A stretch of DNA of 64,000 bases. It comes from Branchiostoma floridae (Eukaryota > Chordata > Leptocardii > Amphioxiformes > Branchiostomatidae). The stretch covers positions 1,474,833 to 1,538,832 of the forward strand of contig NC_049996.1 in NCBI RefSeq assembly GCF_000003815.2, in the 5' to 3' direction. How positions within the stretch are numbered: position 1 is the first letter of the stretch; the number at the start of each line of letters is the position of its first letter. The notes below the pieces were generated by a model that worked only from the letters and a program-made list of their open reading frames with translations, was not told where the DNA came from and made no database searches. Of this stretch, positions 35,180-47,533 are shown piece by piece. Made by a program: the position numbers and the translations under genes.

Positions 35180-35510
35180 TAAAGGGCACAACCGGCCAGC
35201 CGTACGTGCACATACGGGCAAGTCTACGTGCCAAAACGTGGGCAATCTTTTGGGATCCGTAAGTGGTAAGTACCGCCTCCGTACGAACTCGTAGGGAATC
35301 CGACGGATTTTGGAGCACGCAGACACGCCGTAGAACGTAACGTGCAGGCAAAACGTTGTGTGTCATTGAGCTGCAGATTCGCCTCCCGTACGTGCCAGTA
35401 AGGCGACGCGCCTGCCCTGTACAGCCTGGACGTTTTCAGAAATACGTGGCGGACGTGGCCTCCCCAAAAAACCTACCTACAAATTGCACGTACGGCGGGC
35501 TGTGCCCTTA
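35180..35510. mobile_element. MITE-like element rich in CGTAC motifs
   Basis: Inverted ends TAAAGGGCACAACC and TAAGGGCACAGCCC, each followed inward by CCGTACGTGCA, enclose about 330 bp with many GTACG-type words. It lies between the broken protease exon and ligand D. No clear target duplication. Confidence 0.65.
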
Positions 35511-35804
35511 GCTTTACACAATCTAGGTCGTAGCGAGAGCGCAGGGCGATCGCCGTCTAGTGGAATGGGAACCTGATTGGGCATCCTTTCTTTGTATTTG
35601 ACCCCGTCTATTTTGAGCCACAATGCCCTATAGCGATGAAACCAAGCATAACTAACTGTCAAATGGACATACCTTTCGCCTGTGCACCTTGTAAACATTA
35701 GTTTGTGGCCTTCTCCAATTCTTGTGTTGTGGGAGGTTAGATGTTACTGTAGCAGAACGAATTCGAAGTTGTACATTTAGATCTGGGTACCATTACGGTA
35801 CAAG

Positions 35805-38800
35805 ATGTCAAGAAAGGACGTCGCTTCCAAGCCTTCATCGGAGAAAAGTGGCGGTTCAGGCCGTAGGGGATTCAACAACAAAACATGGGCCACCATTTTA
35901 AGTGGTGTTGTTGTGTTCAGCATTGCCGTGTATGCATGTCTTTTCTTCACTCTTGGAAGGATCTATGAGAAGTTTTCCCTAGAAATGCAACAAAAGAGCT
36001 TGCATTCGCGCTACGGACAAGACACACTGAACTTAAAGGCAAGTCACCTTCATATTTTGAATCATTATGGATCATAACTATATATTGTAGGATATATGGA
36101 AGCATTTTAAGTGTCGAAATGTGCTGACACGCATGGATGATGTATCTAATGCACCCAACTTACAAACCGAAGTATTTTGATAGTACATTTGGTGTTTTAT
36201 GCTTCTTTGGTTTCAAAAGTGAAAGTAAAAAATTCCCTATCCATTTGCATTAACTATCAATATTGTGCATGTTTATATCACAAGAAATTTTGCAAGCAAA
36301 TCCAGTAGAAGCCGCTTGATTGCACGGCCTATTTGCCAGTAAATTTCGTGCAATTATCCGGCTGGTGCAATTATGCGAAGTTATCTAGCTGGACCGCACC
36401 GGTTTGGGATTTGGGGATTCTGTGCAGTTAACAGAAGTGTGCGTTAATCCGTTGTGCAATTAACTGATTTTTGCTGTACAAATAAAATAATGTTTACCTT
36501 CTCTTGTTTAACAAAACTAATGCCCTTACTAAAAACACATTATGTGGTGACCAATCCCTCTAGTTCTGTCCTGCCACTTGCTACACGTATTCTAACACCA
36601 CAGGGTGTCTGCCACACCTCCTCATTGACCTCATATGTGTGAAGAATAGTTAGTAGTAAAAAGAAAAAGCAAGGGGCAAAAAACAATATATCTTCTGTGA
36701 AGGTTAGGACTGGGTACGGTGTACCGGTACATAACCGTTTTTTTCTTATTGGGTCGACCGGTCCGGAAATACCGGAGCTGAAAAAAAATGGGTGGACCGG
36801 ATGTTGGACCTATTGGAAAAAGAACAGGTTATATGATCAGGAATTCACACGTTTTAGAGCTTACCTGATGAAGAAAATAACAAGAGCGAAGTAGAGTATA
36901 GCCTATAGTCATTTCTACCAAGTTTTACTACCAATCGTACAGGGGGAAATAGGTAGCCTTGTGGGATTTCAAAACGCCAGTGAGCGTCGAATACACAAAA
37001 CAGATTTCTTTTTAGTTTGAAATGGAACATTGTTTTGAGTATCGTCCATTCACATGTTTTCACATACTTAGGCCATGTTGATTTGATTATATGGATGACA
37101 TCCTCCGGGAACTCCAAGCGAGCGAGCGAATAAAAAAAAAGTTTGGCCAAAAAAAAAGTTGCCTTCAGTATGAAATCTAAGTGGCCAGGAAGGTTGAACA
37201 TAGGACTGAACACACATAGTATGGTATACCAACAGTTAGGTGTAGGGACCAGTACATCATACGGGTGCAAACATTTTTTTCTTCTTGGACAAATGCAAAA
37301 AAAATCAGACCTGAAAAAAAAACAGAGGAACAGGTTTCGCCAATTACAAAATGGACACACTATGTCGGCAGCCATTTGGGGTCTAACCGGGGGGCCAAGA
37401 AGACAACAAGAGCGAAGTCAAGTATAGTTTATAGTCAATTGCACCAAGTTTCTACAGTCAAAGGTACAGAAACAGTTAGCCTTTATTACATGGAGATGGG
37501 ATTTTAAAATGAAGTGGGAGTCCAATAATCCACCAAACAGATTCCTTTGTAGCAAAATTTACCAATTACCATTGTTTTGAGTATTGCCAGTTCTCAAGTT
37601 TCCACAGACAATCAGGTCCAGGTTCATGTCCGGACCTGGAAATGATCCTCTGGACCTGAATTTTTTGTACTGGTACCTCCCCCAACCAACAATAGATTTT
37701 TTTTCTTTCTGTCCTTTCACATCTTATTCTTTGACTTTAGATTCATTTGGGCATTCTATGGCATTAGTTATCTGTTTTCTGATACTTTTTTTCAATCTAC
37801 AGAATATTTGTGCTCATTTTACAGCTGCTTTGCACAATTTATTGTGTGGTCAAAAACTCTTTTTTTTTTTGGAAATGGCCGAAAATCGGTGCGAGCGCGG
37901 ATGTCATCCATATAATCAAATCAACGTGGCCTTAATCAGATCCAGGTTGAAGTCTGAACCTGGACCTGATCCTTTGGACCTGAATTTTCTGTACCTGTAC
38001 CCACCCCTAGTAAACATAATTGGCAGTTATAAACAAAGAATGTTCAACAGTCGAAAGGATGGTAAGTTTTGTGTCATCTACTATTTGATAGGAGAGCCAG
38101 ATGAAACGTCTCATCTTTGAACTGAAGTCATCTACGGAGAAGCGACCAAGACAGAAGCGCTCCCATTGGTTGACGTCATCAGCGGGTGCTCACCGAAGAG
38201 AGAAGCGCTCCCGTTGGCTGACGGGGAGTGACGAAAGTAAGGACGTGAAGTCTTAGAACACTTCCACATTTCATAGAGGCATATAACTACTAACATTAAC
38301 GAATGTGCTATAACCTATCTGAATCCAAAATTCAGTCAATGCCAATTTTAAGTATACTTAGTACTTGAATGAGTTTTTCTTCAAATTGTATATGCACCAT
38401 CCCAGCCAGTAGAATTGAAATAAATCAAGGAGGTCCTTTCTAGCCTGAGTACCATCCTCCGTAGTGACCGCTGGTTCAATATTTTCGCTTGCTAAACATT
38501 TCATTTTGATGTTTAGCAAGCGAAAGCATTGTGCTAGCTGTCACTACGTATACGGAGGATGGTACTCAGGCTAGGCCCTTTGTAACTTCCTTGAAGAAAT
38601 ACAGTAGCTATCTGTAGCACATGTGTGAGATTCTTTTAGGAATATTCTCAGGTAATATACGTGTGAAATTTAGAATGGTGATACAGTACTCTAAGCAACT
38701 TGCCGCAACAAAATTATACTCTTTTGTGGGAAAAGGTTCAAACTATTTTCAAATAACACAATGCTGGATTTTAATATGTACATCTTTTCTATGACGTCGT

Positions 38801-41800
38801 ATGTCAATACAGATGAACTTTTTATATTTTCTTTTGGAAGTTCGCATAGTGAACCCAGGTACTGGTGCTGTTAACACGACTGAAGGCGTGGTGGAGGTCC
38901 GGAAGTTTGGGTTCTGGGGACGGATCTGTGACAAGGCCTGGGGAATGGGCGAGGCAACGGTCGTCTGTAGACAGCTGGGATACAAGACAGCACTGGACTT
39001 CTACAAGTAATAAATATTTCAATGATTGAGGGAAGGAGGGAAGGAAGGAAAGAAAGAATAAGGAGGAGAAGAGGAAGATTGAAGAACTGAAGAGTGANNN
39101 NNNNNNNNNNNNNNNNNNNNNNNNNNNNNNNNNNNNNNNNNNNNNNNNNNNNNNNNNNNNNNNNNNNNNNNNNNNNNNNNNNNNNNNNNNNNNNNNNTGG
39201 AGGGAGGAAGGAAGGATGAGAGGAAGGATGCAAGGAGACGGAGAAGTGAATGATTGGTGGGAGTGAGGGAAGGATGGAGTGGAGAGGAGGAGGGAAGAAA
39301 AGAAGCAGCATGAGGGAAAGGAAGGAAAGATGGAAGGGAGGATAAAATGATGAAAGGACAAGAAGTGAAGGATTGTGAGAGTGAAAGAAATGATGGAGGG
39401 GAGGAAGGAAAGGTGTATGGAAGAATAAAAGAACACGGAGAAGAAGTGAAGGTGGGGTGGGGGTGTGGAGTGATGGACTGATGGAGAGGAGAGGGAAGAA
39501 AGGAGGGAGGAGGTGTTGAGGGAGGGAATGAAAGAAAGGGATTGAGGGAGAAATGGATGGAGGAAATTAAAGAGTGAGGGATTGAGGGAGAGAATAAGAG
39601 AGGCAGGGAGGGATCATAAGCTATACAATTTTTAAACTTGTTTGTTCATTGAATGATGATCTCCAGAAATGGACAGTAGGTGTGGAAAAGTGGCCACTGG
39701 CAAAGTTATGACTATGCCTCTATATTTCATCCTACATGAATGTTATTGATGGGAAATCCTTAATAGACACATTCTTATTCTGTGAGCTTCTGCCTCTCTG
39801 TGTTATTGTAGAAAGGCGGAGAAGAAATTTGGTGTCGGCCCTGGAACAGCGAACAGGTGGCTGAGCGACGTTCAGTGTGCCGGAAACGAAGCGACCCTAG
39901 CGGAGTGTACGCTAAACACAGGCATCGGGGTGTGTGCTTCCAGGCGCCGCTGGTCTGCTGGAGTCAAGTGCCAAGGTCAGTTTCATTTCAACTTTCTAAA
40001 ACTATACTTGTAATGAATAAACTTTGTTTTTATTGCATACCATTAAACATTCCTCAAGACATTCATGTAAAACACCAGGTTTGTATTGAAGAGTATACGA
40101 GTACAAGCTGCATATCCAGACAGATTAAATTGATCCGCACAAATCGGGAAGGACACTTTTTCTTTTCAGTATAAAGTGTGGTGGGTTCTTTTACGTGCTC
40201 AAGCCGTGGCTCTCCTCAAACACGGGACCTATCCAAGGGAAGGCCCTTATTGAAGTTGGGTACATTTTCACCAATCCGGAAGTGAATTGAGGAAAGTTGG
40301 GACATTGTTGTGGGATTAAAACCCAGGAACTCTTGAGTTCTGGGTCAAACACCCTTACCATTATTCTATGCAACACCAAGGCATTCATAACCATTTTTGA
40401 GCTTTCCAGACCTAGAAATGAACTAAAACAGCATATCAAATATTGTGCAGTGACATCATTGTTGTTTGGTGTGATATCAATATAACGTTGTACATTGTTT
40501 TATGCAAAATGGCACCTTAGCCGGTCGACAGATTCAAATCTAAACAAGCCTGTCAAAAGATTGAATCTTTACTTCCACGTCTTACCTTTAACATGTTTGA
40601 TGTAAAAACTAAAGAGTAATAATCGTGTTTTCTCCTCAGACCATGATGATTGTGCCTCTGCCCCGTGTAAGAATGGAGGAACCTGCCTTGACGGAGTCAA
40701 AAACTACACCTGTCAGTGCGCTCCTGGCTGGGGAGGCCGGAACTGCAGCGAAGGTGGTCTTTTCTTCATAGACACTAACTAATGTTAAGTTACCCAATTT
40801 CGAAGTGAGGCTAATGATCATGATTTGACATTTGACTTATAGAGTATATGATGCTGATAGGTTTTGTAAAATTTTTACTGTGTTTTCTCCCAGGAACTGG
40901 TCATATCGGAGCAAACAGTCTACGTCCCAAAATGTCGCTGGAGGCAATACACATTCGGGCAAGGACGGGTAAGTTTGTTTGAATTGCATTCCCGGAAAAT
41001 GCCTAACGGTATAACACACCAGGTTTTTACTGAACGATTAGCAACATATTTGGACTGATTTATTTGATCCACTCCCACCTACTCTTTTCTATAAGTGTGG
41101 TGGGTTCTTTAACATTAACGGGATGGCTTAATTCGTGGGATCTCCATTTTGACGTCCTATCCTGGGGATGCCCCTAACATAAACTAGATAGTTGTTTAAA
41201 CCTACTAAGTCGAGTGAGGTAATTGGTGCCGAGTACCTTATCCATGTGCCCGGCACAACATCTGGACCTGTCAGGAACTCAAACTCAATACCTCCAGTTT
41301 CTGAGTCAAGAACCCTAACCACTAGGGCTGAGCCATCTCTACATGTATTGTAATGTCTGTTAGTAAAAAAGCAAAGCAAATACATTTTCATGATTGTACA
41401 TACAGCAATATTGAAACTACACACTGGTAATCCTCTGTACATCTAAATGCATGATTTCCAATGTAGAAATCATTAATTATTGATTTTGCTATCATAGATG
41501 CGATGTCACCACACAGTGAAATAACAGTGAGCAGTAAGTATCCAATGGTTTTTTCTCATACTTTATCAGTTTGTTCGTTTTGAATAACAGTTTAACTGCA
41601 TAACACACAAGTTTGTTTGAAAAGTAGATACCGGCACATAGTGAACTGCATATAAAGATTGGACTGACCCCCCACTCACACCGGGAAGGACCCTACTCTT
41701 TTCAGTAAGTGTGGTGGGTTCTTTAACATGCTTTAGGTGTGGCTCTCCTCAAACATGGTACCTAGATTTACATCCTATTTGAAAGAATGTGTCCCTAACC

Positions 41801-42844
41801 AAAGCTATATGTACTCATTTTCACCTCAGTCAAGTAAGCTGGAAACAGAATCTGATGTTAATAGATAGCGCCTTTGTTTAGGGCACAACATTGGGGATTC
41901 AAACCAAAATCAACAAAGCACAAAACTGCCTAGATACACCTTGTGACACAAACTAAGAAAGCAGAAAACTTCATTAGATCATTAGTGTTGTGGAACCTTG
42001 ACATTTTTTTAAATATTCGTTTCTAATTTTAGATGAAAAGTTCACCCATTGGGAAGAGATGGAGGAGCCGAATTCACACTTTGCCCTTGATAATGGTGAC
42101 CTGAAGGTCACGGAGGAGGGACAATACCTCATTTACAGCCAGGTGATGCTTGTGTTTAAGACCTTAGACTGTATCAATGTCAATAATTATATGAACTTTT
42201 TGGCATGTATCTCACCAGACCAGTGTATTTTAGGTCATGTATCATAACTGAACATCCTTTTTCATTGCAAATCTCTTTCTGAGATGCGTTGCAAACATAC
42301 ACTGCAATTTTCCATAGCCTGCACCTATTGGCTTCATACACAACTGCTTCGCTCACTGCATAAGGGAAAATTTGCACAATTACTTGGTGCAGTTGGCCAA
42401 TGATGCATGGAAATCTGTACTACCAGCTTGTGTTCATTTTCGTTTACTGTCATCACAACGTTGGTTTGAAAAACATCTGCACATCAAAAGTTAACAAAGA
42501 TGACGATTTGTACCAATAATAGGTGACAAACCGTAAAAGTTTCCACGGTAAAAAATAATAACAAATTGTTTCCTTCTGTGCAGATTGGGGTTGCCAATGA
42601 CCAGTATGACTCCACCTTTAAGTACTCCATCTTGGTCCATGAGACACCGTTCCTGACATGCGAGTCGTCTGCGGGAGGTAGCCCCCCACGTTACACATGT
42701 TACACGGCGGGCGTACGCTACTTACGCCATGATGACACGATCTCGTTAATGATGGAGTGTGACAGGTGTAAGGTGTCCACGGCAGAGGATGCGACATTCT
42801 TTGGTGTCATCAAACTTTCCGCAAATCTAGACTTAAGAGTGTGA
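35805..42844 (+). CDS. TNF-family ligand D: type II TM, two furin sites, SRCR, EGF, TNF domain
   Basis: Nine exons in agreeing phases: 35805-36038 (GC donor, AAAG|GCAAGT), 38092-38236, 38841-39006, 39812-39975, 40640-40753, 40894-40968, 41498-41533, 42033-42142, 42584-42844. Total 1305 nt, 434 residues. Order: short basic tail, membrane anchor (28-50), two furin-type sites RQKR|S (98-102) and REKR|S (114-118), one SRCR split over two exons (VRIVNPGTG, then [17 protein letters not shown]), EGF ([12 protein letters not shown]), linker, TNF domain (GQYLIYSQ, Cys pair, ATFFGVIKL). Cleavage at either furin site would release a soluble SRCR-EGF-TNF trimer, as known for EDA, BAFF and TWEAK. It lacks the long tail of A and C. 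Its last exon runs straight into an 82-bp tandem repeat that supplies the stop codon. A MITE and an assembly gap lie in introns. Confidence 0.86.
36303..36475. mobile_element. CAGTAGAAGCC-type MITE, diverged copy
   Basis: Begins CAGTAGAAGCCGCTTGATTG. Its other end, reverse strand, reads CAGTTAATTGCACAACGGAT, as in the element at 62929-63001. In the first intron of ligand D. Confidence 0.6.
37071..37931 (+). mobile_element. PIF/Harbinger-like MITE, family A copy 2
   Basis: Begins GGCCATGTTGATTTGATTAT with the inverted partner at the right end; TTA on both sides (37068-37070, 37932-37934). 861 bp, no transposase. Same internal sequence as copy 3, opposite to copy 1. In the first intron of ligand D. 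Confidence 0.88.
38440..38574. mobile_element. Foldback MITE, nearly self-complementary
   Basis: CTAGCCTGAGTACCATCCTC at the left pairs with the right end. The centre can also pair (TTTCGCTTGCTAAACAT / ATGTTTAGCAAGCGAAA). Flanks GTCCTTT and GCCCTTT may be an imperfect target duplication. In intron 2 of ligand D. Confidence 0.8.
39020..39620. repeat. Purine-rich GGAA/GAGG low-complexity tract with 100-N gap
   Basis: GGAAGGA, GAGGGAG and AAGAAGTGAAGG words fill the intron between the SRCR half-exons of ligand D. The gap 39098-39197 lies within it. Long frames here are composition artefacts. Confidence 0.9.
40080..40395 (-). mobile_element. tRNA-headed SINE-like repeat, copy 1
   Basis: On the minus strand a tRNA-like head ends TCCTGGGTTTTAATCCC (B-box-like); the body contains AAAGAACCCACCACACTT. 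The same body word occurs in minus orientation at about 41095 and 41700. Confidence 0.55.
41040..41345 (-). mobile_element. tRNA-headed SINE-like repeat, copy 2
   Basis: The minus strand starts near 41340 with TGGCTCAGCCCTAGTGGTTA (A-box-like), then TTGAGTTTGAGTTCC (B-box-like), then a body ending with AAAGAACCCACCACACTTAT. This copy has the clearest tRNA-like head. Confidence 0.6.
41640..41900 (-). mobile_element. SINE-like repeat, copy 3
   Basis: Shares the body words AAAGAACCCACCACACTTAC and GAGGAGAGCCAC with the first copy. The tRNA-like head is decayed. Confidence 0.5.
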
Positions 42845-43725
42845 CAGATGTAAGGTGTCCACGACAGAGGATGCGACCTTCTTTGGTGTCATCAAACTTT
42901 CCGCAAATCTAGACTTAAGAGTGTGACAGGTGTAAGGTGTGCACAGCAGAGGATGCGACATTCTTTGGTGTCATCAAACTTTCCGCAAATCTACACTTAA
43001 GAGTGTGACAGATGTAAGGTGTCTACGGCAGAGGATGCAACATTCTTTGGTGTCATCAAACTTTCCGCAAATCTAGACTTAAGAGTGTGACAGATGTGAG
43101 GTATCCACGGCAGAGGATGCGACTTTCTTTGGTGTCATCAAACTTTCCACAAATCTAGACTTAAGAGTGTGACAGATGTGAGGTGTCTACGGCAGAGGAT
43201 GCAACATTCTTTGGTGTCATCAAACTTTCCGCAAATCTAGACTTAAGAGTGTGACAGATGTGAGGTATCCACGGCAGAGGATGCGACTTTCTTTGGTGTC
43301 ATCAAACTTTCTGCCAATGTAGACTTAAGAGTGTGACAGATGTAAGGTGTCTACGGCAGAGGATGCAACGGCAGAGGATGCGATCAAACTTTCCGCAAAT
43401 CTAGACTTAAGAGTGTGACAGATGTGAGGTATCCACGGCAGAGGATGCGACCTTCTTTGGTGTCATCAAACTTTCCACAAATCTAGACTTAAGAGTGTGA
43501 CAGGTGTACGGTGTCAACGGCAGAGGATGCGATCAAACTTTTCGCAAATCTAGACTTAAGAGTGTGACAGGTGTACGGTGTCAACGGCAGAGGATGCGAT
43601 CAAACTTTTCGCAAATCTAGACTTAAGAGTGTGACAGATGTGAGGTATCCACGGCAGAGGATGCGACATTCTTTGGTGTCATCAAACTTTCCGCAAACCT
43701 ACGCTTAAACTATTGAAGATTTTCC
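42760..43725 (+). repeat. 82-bp tandem repeat seeded from the last exon of ligand D
   Basis: The unit runs from GTGTGACAG through GGCAGAGGATGCGAC and TTCTTTGGTGTCATC to CTAGACTTAAGA. About twelve full or shortened units follow. The first overlaps coding sequence (residues [20 protein letters not shown]); its TGA stop arises at the junction with the second unit. The last unit instead reads on as SANLRLNY then TGA, which looks like the original protein end. The unit is 82 bp, not a multiple of three, so copies do not extend one frame. Confidence 0.9.
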
Positions 43726-44454
43726 ACTGTCTTACAACACCAAAATTAGCTTATCTCGAATTTTCCCTTAAACTAGTTTAACAGGCCCAACCCTACACCG
43801 CTTCTTCCTGACATTAAAAGCTATTTGCCACTAAAAAACATAGCCAGTCTTGTATACATAGTGGGGCTCTTGGATGATGACAATTGTAAAATAGGTTTTG
43901 CTTATAGTGAATATGTAATCAGAGTCTTATTTGTATCTTCATATCACTACAGTAACACTACACAGTGAGCTATATCAGGATTTAAGAAACATGGTGTTTG
44001 TTAAGTTAAACATTGTTCAATGAAAACTATAGTAATACACAAGCAATTGAAAGACAGGAGTCATAAGCTGTACACTGCCAACAATGTTAAATCTCTTTTT
44101 GTTTTGAGTTATACATGTAAGACACATTCTTTAGGTGTCTTCAATCTGCTAATCTGAAGTAACATCTGTTCTGTTATCATATTTGAAATATTAATTTGTG
44201 TTTTCCAACTTTATGTGTGATTTACAAACAAATGATAAACTGGTGTACTACTGGTGTAGCTTTTCACTGCCAATGATGTGAAATCTGTTTCCATTTTTAA
44301 TTGATCTGTCAAAAAATTGGTCCAATAATCTTGCTTTTTGTGTTTGATGAAAATATTTTCAGTATTCTTGAATCTACAAGCTTGTAAGTTTGTAACTGCC
44401 TATTCTATAAAGGCCACATTGAATACAATATGCTTTTGGTTCCCAAAATCTTCT
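43726..44454. other. AT-rich intergenic stretch
   Basis: Holds the probable 3' untranslated regions of ligand D (plus) and the zinc-finger gene (minus), which converge here. Nothing else recognised. Confidence 0.4.
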
Positions 44455-46006
44455 TTATGTTTGTTCTTTATGTGCTTTTGCCATGTGTCTCTTTAGCTGC
44501 CTTGACCCTCGATAGTCCTTTTTACATTCACTACATTTCTTCAAACCTTCATGGATACTCTGGTGCCTTCTCAACGTCTGTGACCACTTGAAAGATGCGG
44601 GGCACAGCGTACACTTATACACTTTGGCCTCTTCCCCCATGTGAGTTTTCATGTGGTCATCTAGCCTTGACAAATCAAAGAGCTTTCCGCAGACCTCACA
44701 CTCTTTAAGAGAGAGGTGTGCTCTACTTCTGTGATTATACAGTTGAGTTTTGCTGCGAAACTTCATGTTACAGTCTTTACATGTGTGCTCCTTTGAAATG
44801 TGAACATGCCGGTGCACCATGTAACCGCCATACGACTTAAACGTTTTCTCGCAGTGAGAACACTTCAGGACTTTGTTTTCGTGGATGACATCCGAGTGTA
44901 TCTTGAGAGCAACTTTGCTCTGGAAGGACTTGGAGCAAATAGGGCATGTGAAGTTTCCTTGGTGTCTTTGGCAGTGCCTCTTGTTGGATGGCTTTGGAAC
45001 TTCTTTTCCAAATATCTTGCAGGAAAGCATTGAAGGGGATTTATGACGAGTTTCATTGCATTTATGAGTCCTTCGGTGTCCTAACTGATGTTGGTGAACT
45101 TTTCCAACAGTTGTTGCCACAAAGTCACAATTGTCACACTTGTACCCCACTTTACCATGACTCTCCAACATGTGTGACTCTAAGTCTTCTTTCTTCTGGT
45201 CTGAGTAACCACAGGTGTGACATTTCAAGAAACCTTCAAGTTGCTGATTCTTTTCTGTTGACATCTTTACTGTCTTGTTATTTTTCTTTCCATTTGTTGT
45301 AAAGTCTTCATCTTTATCTAAATCATCCCTTACTTCTGTCTTCTGACATCTCACTTTTTGGACATATGAAAAAGTTTTCTTGATTTTCTGTATCATGCTC
45401 TACCACATTTTGACTTGGGTTTGGTTCTTTAACTCTTTCACACTCCATAATAAGTCCAATGGAAGTGTCATCGTCCTGGCTTTCAAACACAGAAGATATG
45501 TCTATCGTCGCTATGCAGTTTCCTCCTGTGTTGTGCTCGGAGCTCGTTTTCTGGCGACCCTTTCCGGACATATCTGTCAGTAGCGTGCTCATCATTTTCT
45601 GAAACTGTTGACCGTCCCAGTCTCCCATGTCTTGTCCCTGTGAACTGGTACCAACCGGTTCATCCTCATTTTCCGCATTGTATGTCTGACAGCTGTCTTT
45701 GAAGCTACCTTGCTCAGCTGAAGCATCTGATACAGCTGTATCCTGTGCAGGTGCAACTTTCTCACAACTCACCTGAAGATGTTCCACAAACTTCTCCACA
45801 CTTCCGGCCTGGAAGCTGCACCTGCAGCAGGTGATGTTGATGACAGGTGGTTTCAGGTGTCCGTACAGGTGCAGGGCACACAGCAGGTCTGTCAGCGTCT
45901 GCACAAGGTCCGAACAGGGGCGGCAGGTGGTCTCACTCAGGAGTTCCTGCTGTACATGATCCACTAACAACTGTCTGTAGACACGTGTGTTACAGTGGGA
46001 ACACAT
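44455..46006 (-). CDS. C2H2 zinc-finger protein, interrupted by one frame change
   Basis: Two overlapping minus-strand frames form one gene. The first (46006-45323) has a Cys-rich N-terminal region (MCSHCNTRV, TCCRCSFQAG) and an acidic middle. The second (to 44455) has C2H2 fingers from about 45220 onward: FLKCHTCGYS, YKCDNCDFV, a degenerate one lacking its second Cys (SCKIFGKEV), FTCPICSKSF, LKCSHCEKTF, HTCKDCNMKF, KECEVCGKLF, YKCTLCPASF and KKCSECKKDY, that is eight good and one weak finger. Such proteins usually bind DNA in the nucleus. The frames overlap at 45323-45396, so a one-base indel (real or an assembly error) probably separates them; no good intron is visible. More 5' exons may exist: GAAGTCCTTAAC near 46576 follows an acceptor. 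A transposon abuts the exon's 5' side at 46021. Confidence 0.78.
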
Positions 46007-46020
46007 CACACCCTCAGATA

Positions 46021-46505
46021 CAGTCAAACCTGCCCAAGACGACCACACGGGGGACCGGAAAAAAGCGGTCGATTTGGACAGGTGGTCGCTGAGAAGAGTA
46101 TCGACTCAAAACATGACCGATGCAAAGTATAAATGGTTTCCGTTGTGTTTAATGGCAAATAGCAAGCACACTGCACGCACCCAAAGAAGCGAGGTCTTCA
46201 ATGTCAAATACAACACGCACACTGTAAACTGTAAATTTAACCCCAAAATCCGACGCAAACTGGCCGATTTCGGCACAAAATCGCGCTAGTTATCATCAAA
46301 AATCGATGAAAACCTCAATTTTGAAAATGATGCGGTCGTTATGGGTCCCAATTTGGGCCGGTCGAGGTCGCGTTGGCCAGGTGGTCGTTGAGAAAAGGTC
46401 GCTTAATGCTTACGTCAATGGGAAATTAAATCGGGACCGAGAAAAAGCGGTCGAAATGGCCAGGTGGTCGCTGAGAAGAGGTGGTCGCTCGGGCAGGTTT
46501 GACTG
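46021..46505. mobile_element. TA-flanked MITE with CAGTCAAACCTG ends
   Basis: The ends CAGTCAAACCTGCCC(A/G)AG are inverted copies; TA flanks both sides (46019-46020, 46506-46507), fitting the Tc1/mariner group. The interior repeats AAAAGCGGTCGA and GGTGGTCGCTGAGAA at both ends. 485 bp, no transposase. Confidence 0.85.
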
Positions 46506-46507
46506 TA

Positions 46508-47055
46508 TATCCATTCTTACAGAGTAATGGACTCTTCAGAAAGTAGAAGTTCTTGGTGTCGGTGTTAAGGACTTCCTACAAAAAAACAAGAGATAACCAC
46601 ATATATATTAGCAAATTTTTGGTCTAATTAGAAATTAGAAGTCTGTGATATCAATTATGAAACCTTCCCAGAATCAGTCGATATTGAAAATTATTTATTT
46701 TGTAAAGGCTGAAGTTAAAGTATCCTTTGTAAGGTTGAACAAAAGGTCCTATATCAAATTGAATGTATGATTTATGAACTGACATAAGGGATAGTGTAGT
46801 AATGGTATTACCGCCAATGTTTTATCAACGTTACCTACTTTTCTGTCTACTAGTATCTGTTTGGTGATATGCCCCCCTCCCCACTTCGTAAAAGGAAGAA
46901 CACACATGCCCACTATACCGGCAGTATTTTTAATACGTCAATATTCTATTACTTCTTTTTGATATCCACAAAACATTTGTCAAGCACAATAACATACAAA
47001 CCTGTCAGAAGTTGTTATTTGACGTATTTTTTATCAACCAAAATATTTTTTCTGC
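46508..47055. other. Upstream region of the zinc-finger gene
   Basis: A possible further exon (minus strand, about 46576-46525) follows a TTTTTTGTAG acceptor. Otherwise AT-rich with no recognised feature. Confidence 0.35.
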
Positions 47056-47466
47056 CTGTCAACAGCCCGAATGAGGCATAAGGATGCTTTTTTTCAGACG
47101 TCATCAGTAAACACACAATTGGTCAAATGGGGCTACTAAATGTATCCTCGTACTCTCAACGAGTCAGAGAACCTCGTGGACTTCAATCGAAGTGTCAAAT
47201 TGTATCCAGATATGATTTTCGCCGCGTCAAAGTTGACCTTCAAGATGCTTCCTTATGACTAATTTTGGCGTAGATTTCGCACTGCATGGGGGTTTCCATG
47301 CTACCGATATCGCCACATCCGGTCTACTTCCGGGTTTGCCTAACGTTACGCCACCAACGGTTGAGGTGTCATCAATCCCCCATTAAAGGTATTTTTGGGT
47401 CGTGATACATTTTTATGCGCATGGAGGACGCGTTTGACTTTGAATCTTGCTTCTGTGTAAGTATCG

Positions 47467-47533
47467 AGAAGAGCAACCTGGGGTCACAAACCGCTATTCG
47501 AGAAGAGCAACCTGGGGTCACAAACCGCTATTA
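47467..47533. repeat. Tandem duplication of 33-34 bp
   Basis: CGAGAAGAGCAACCTGGGGT followed by CACAAACCGCTATT occurs twice in succession. Confidence 0.9.

Noticed and set aside
36854-37375. 173-residue minus-strand frame
   Set aside because: Runs from intron into the family A MITE; not conserved as protein between MITE copies.
38822-39436. Ser/Phe/Pro-rich frames over the purine tract
   Set aside because: Composition artefact spanning an assembly gap.
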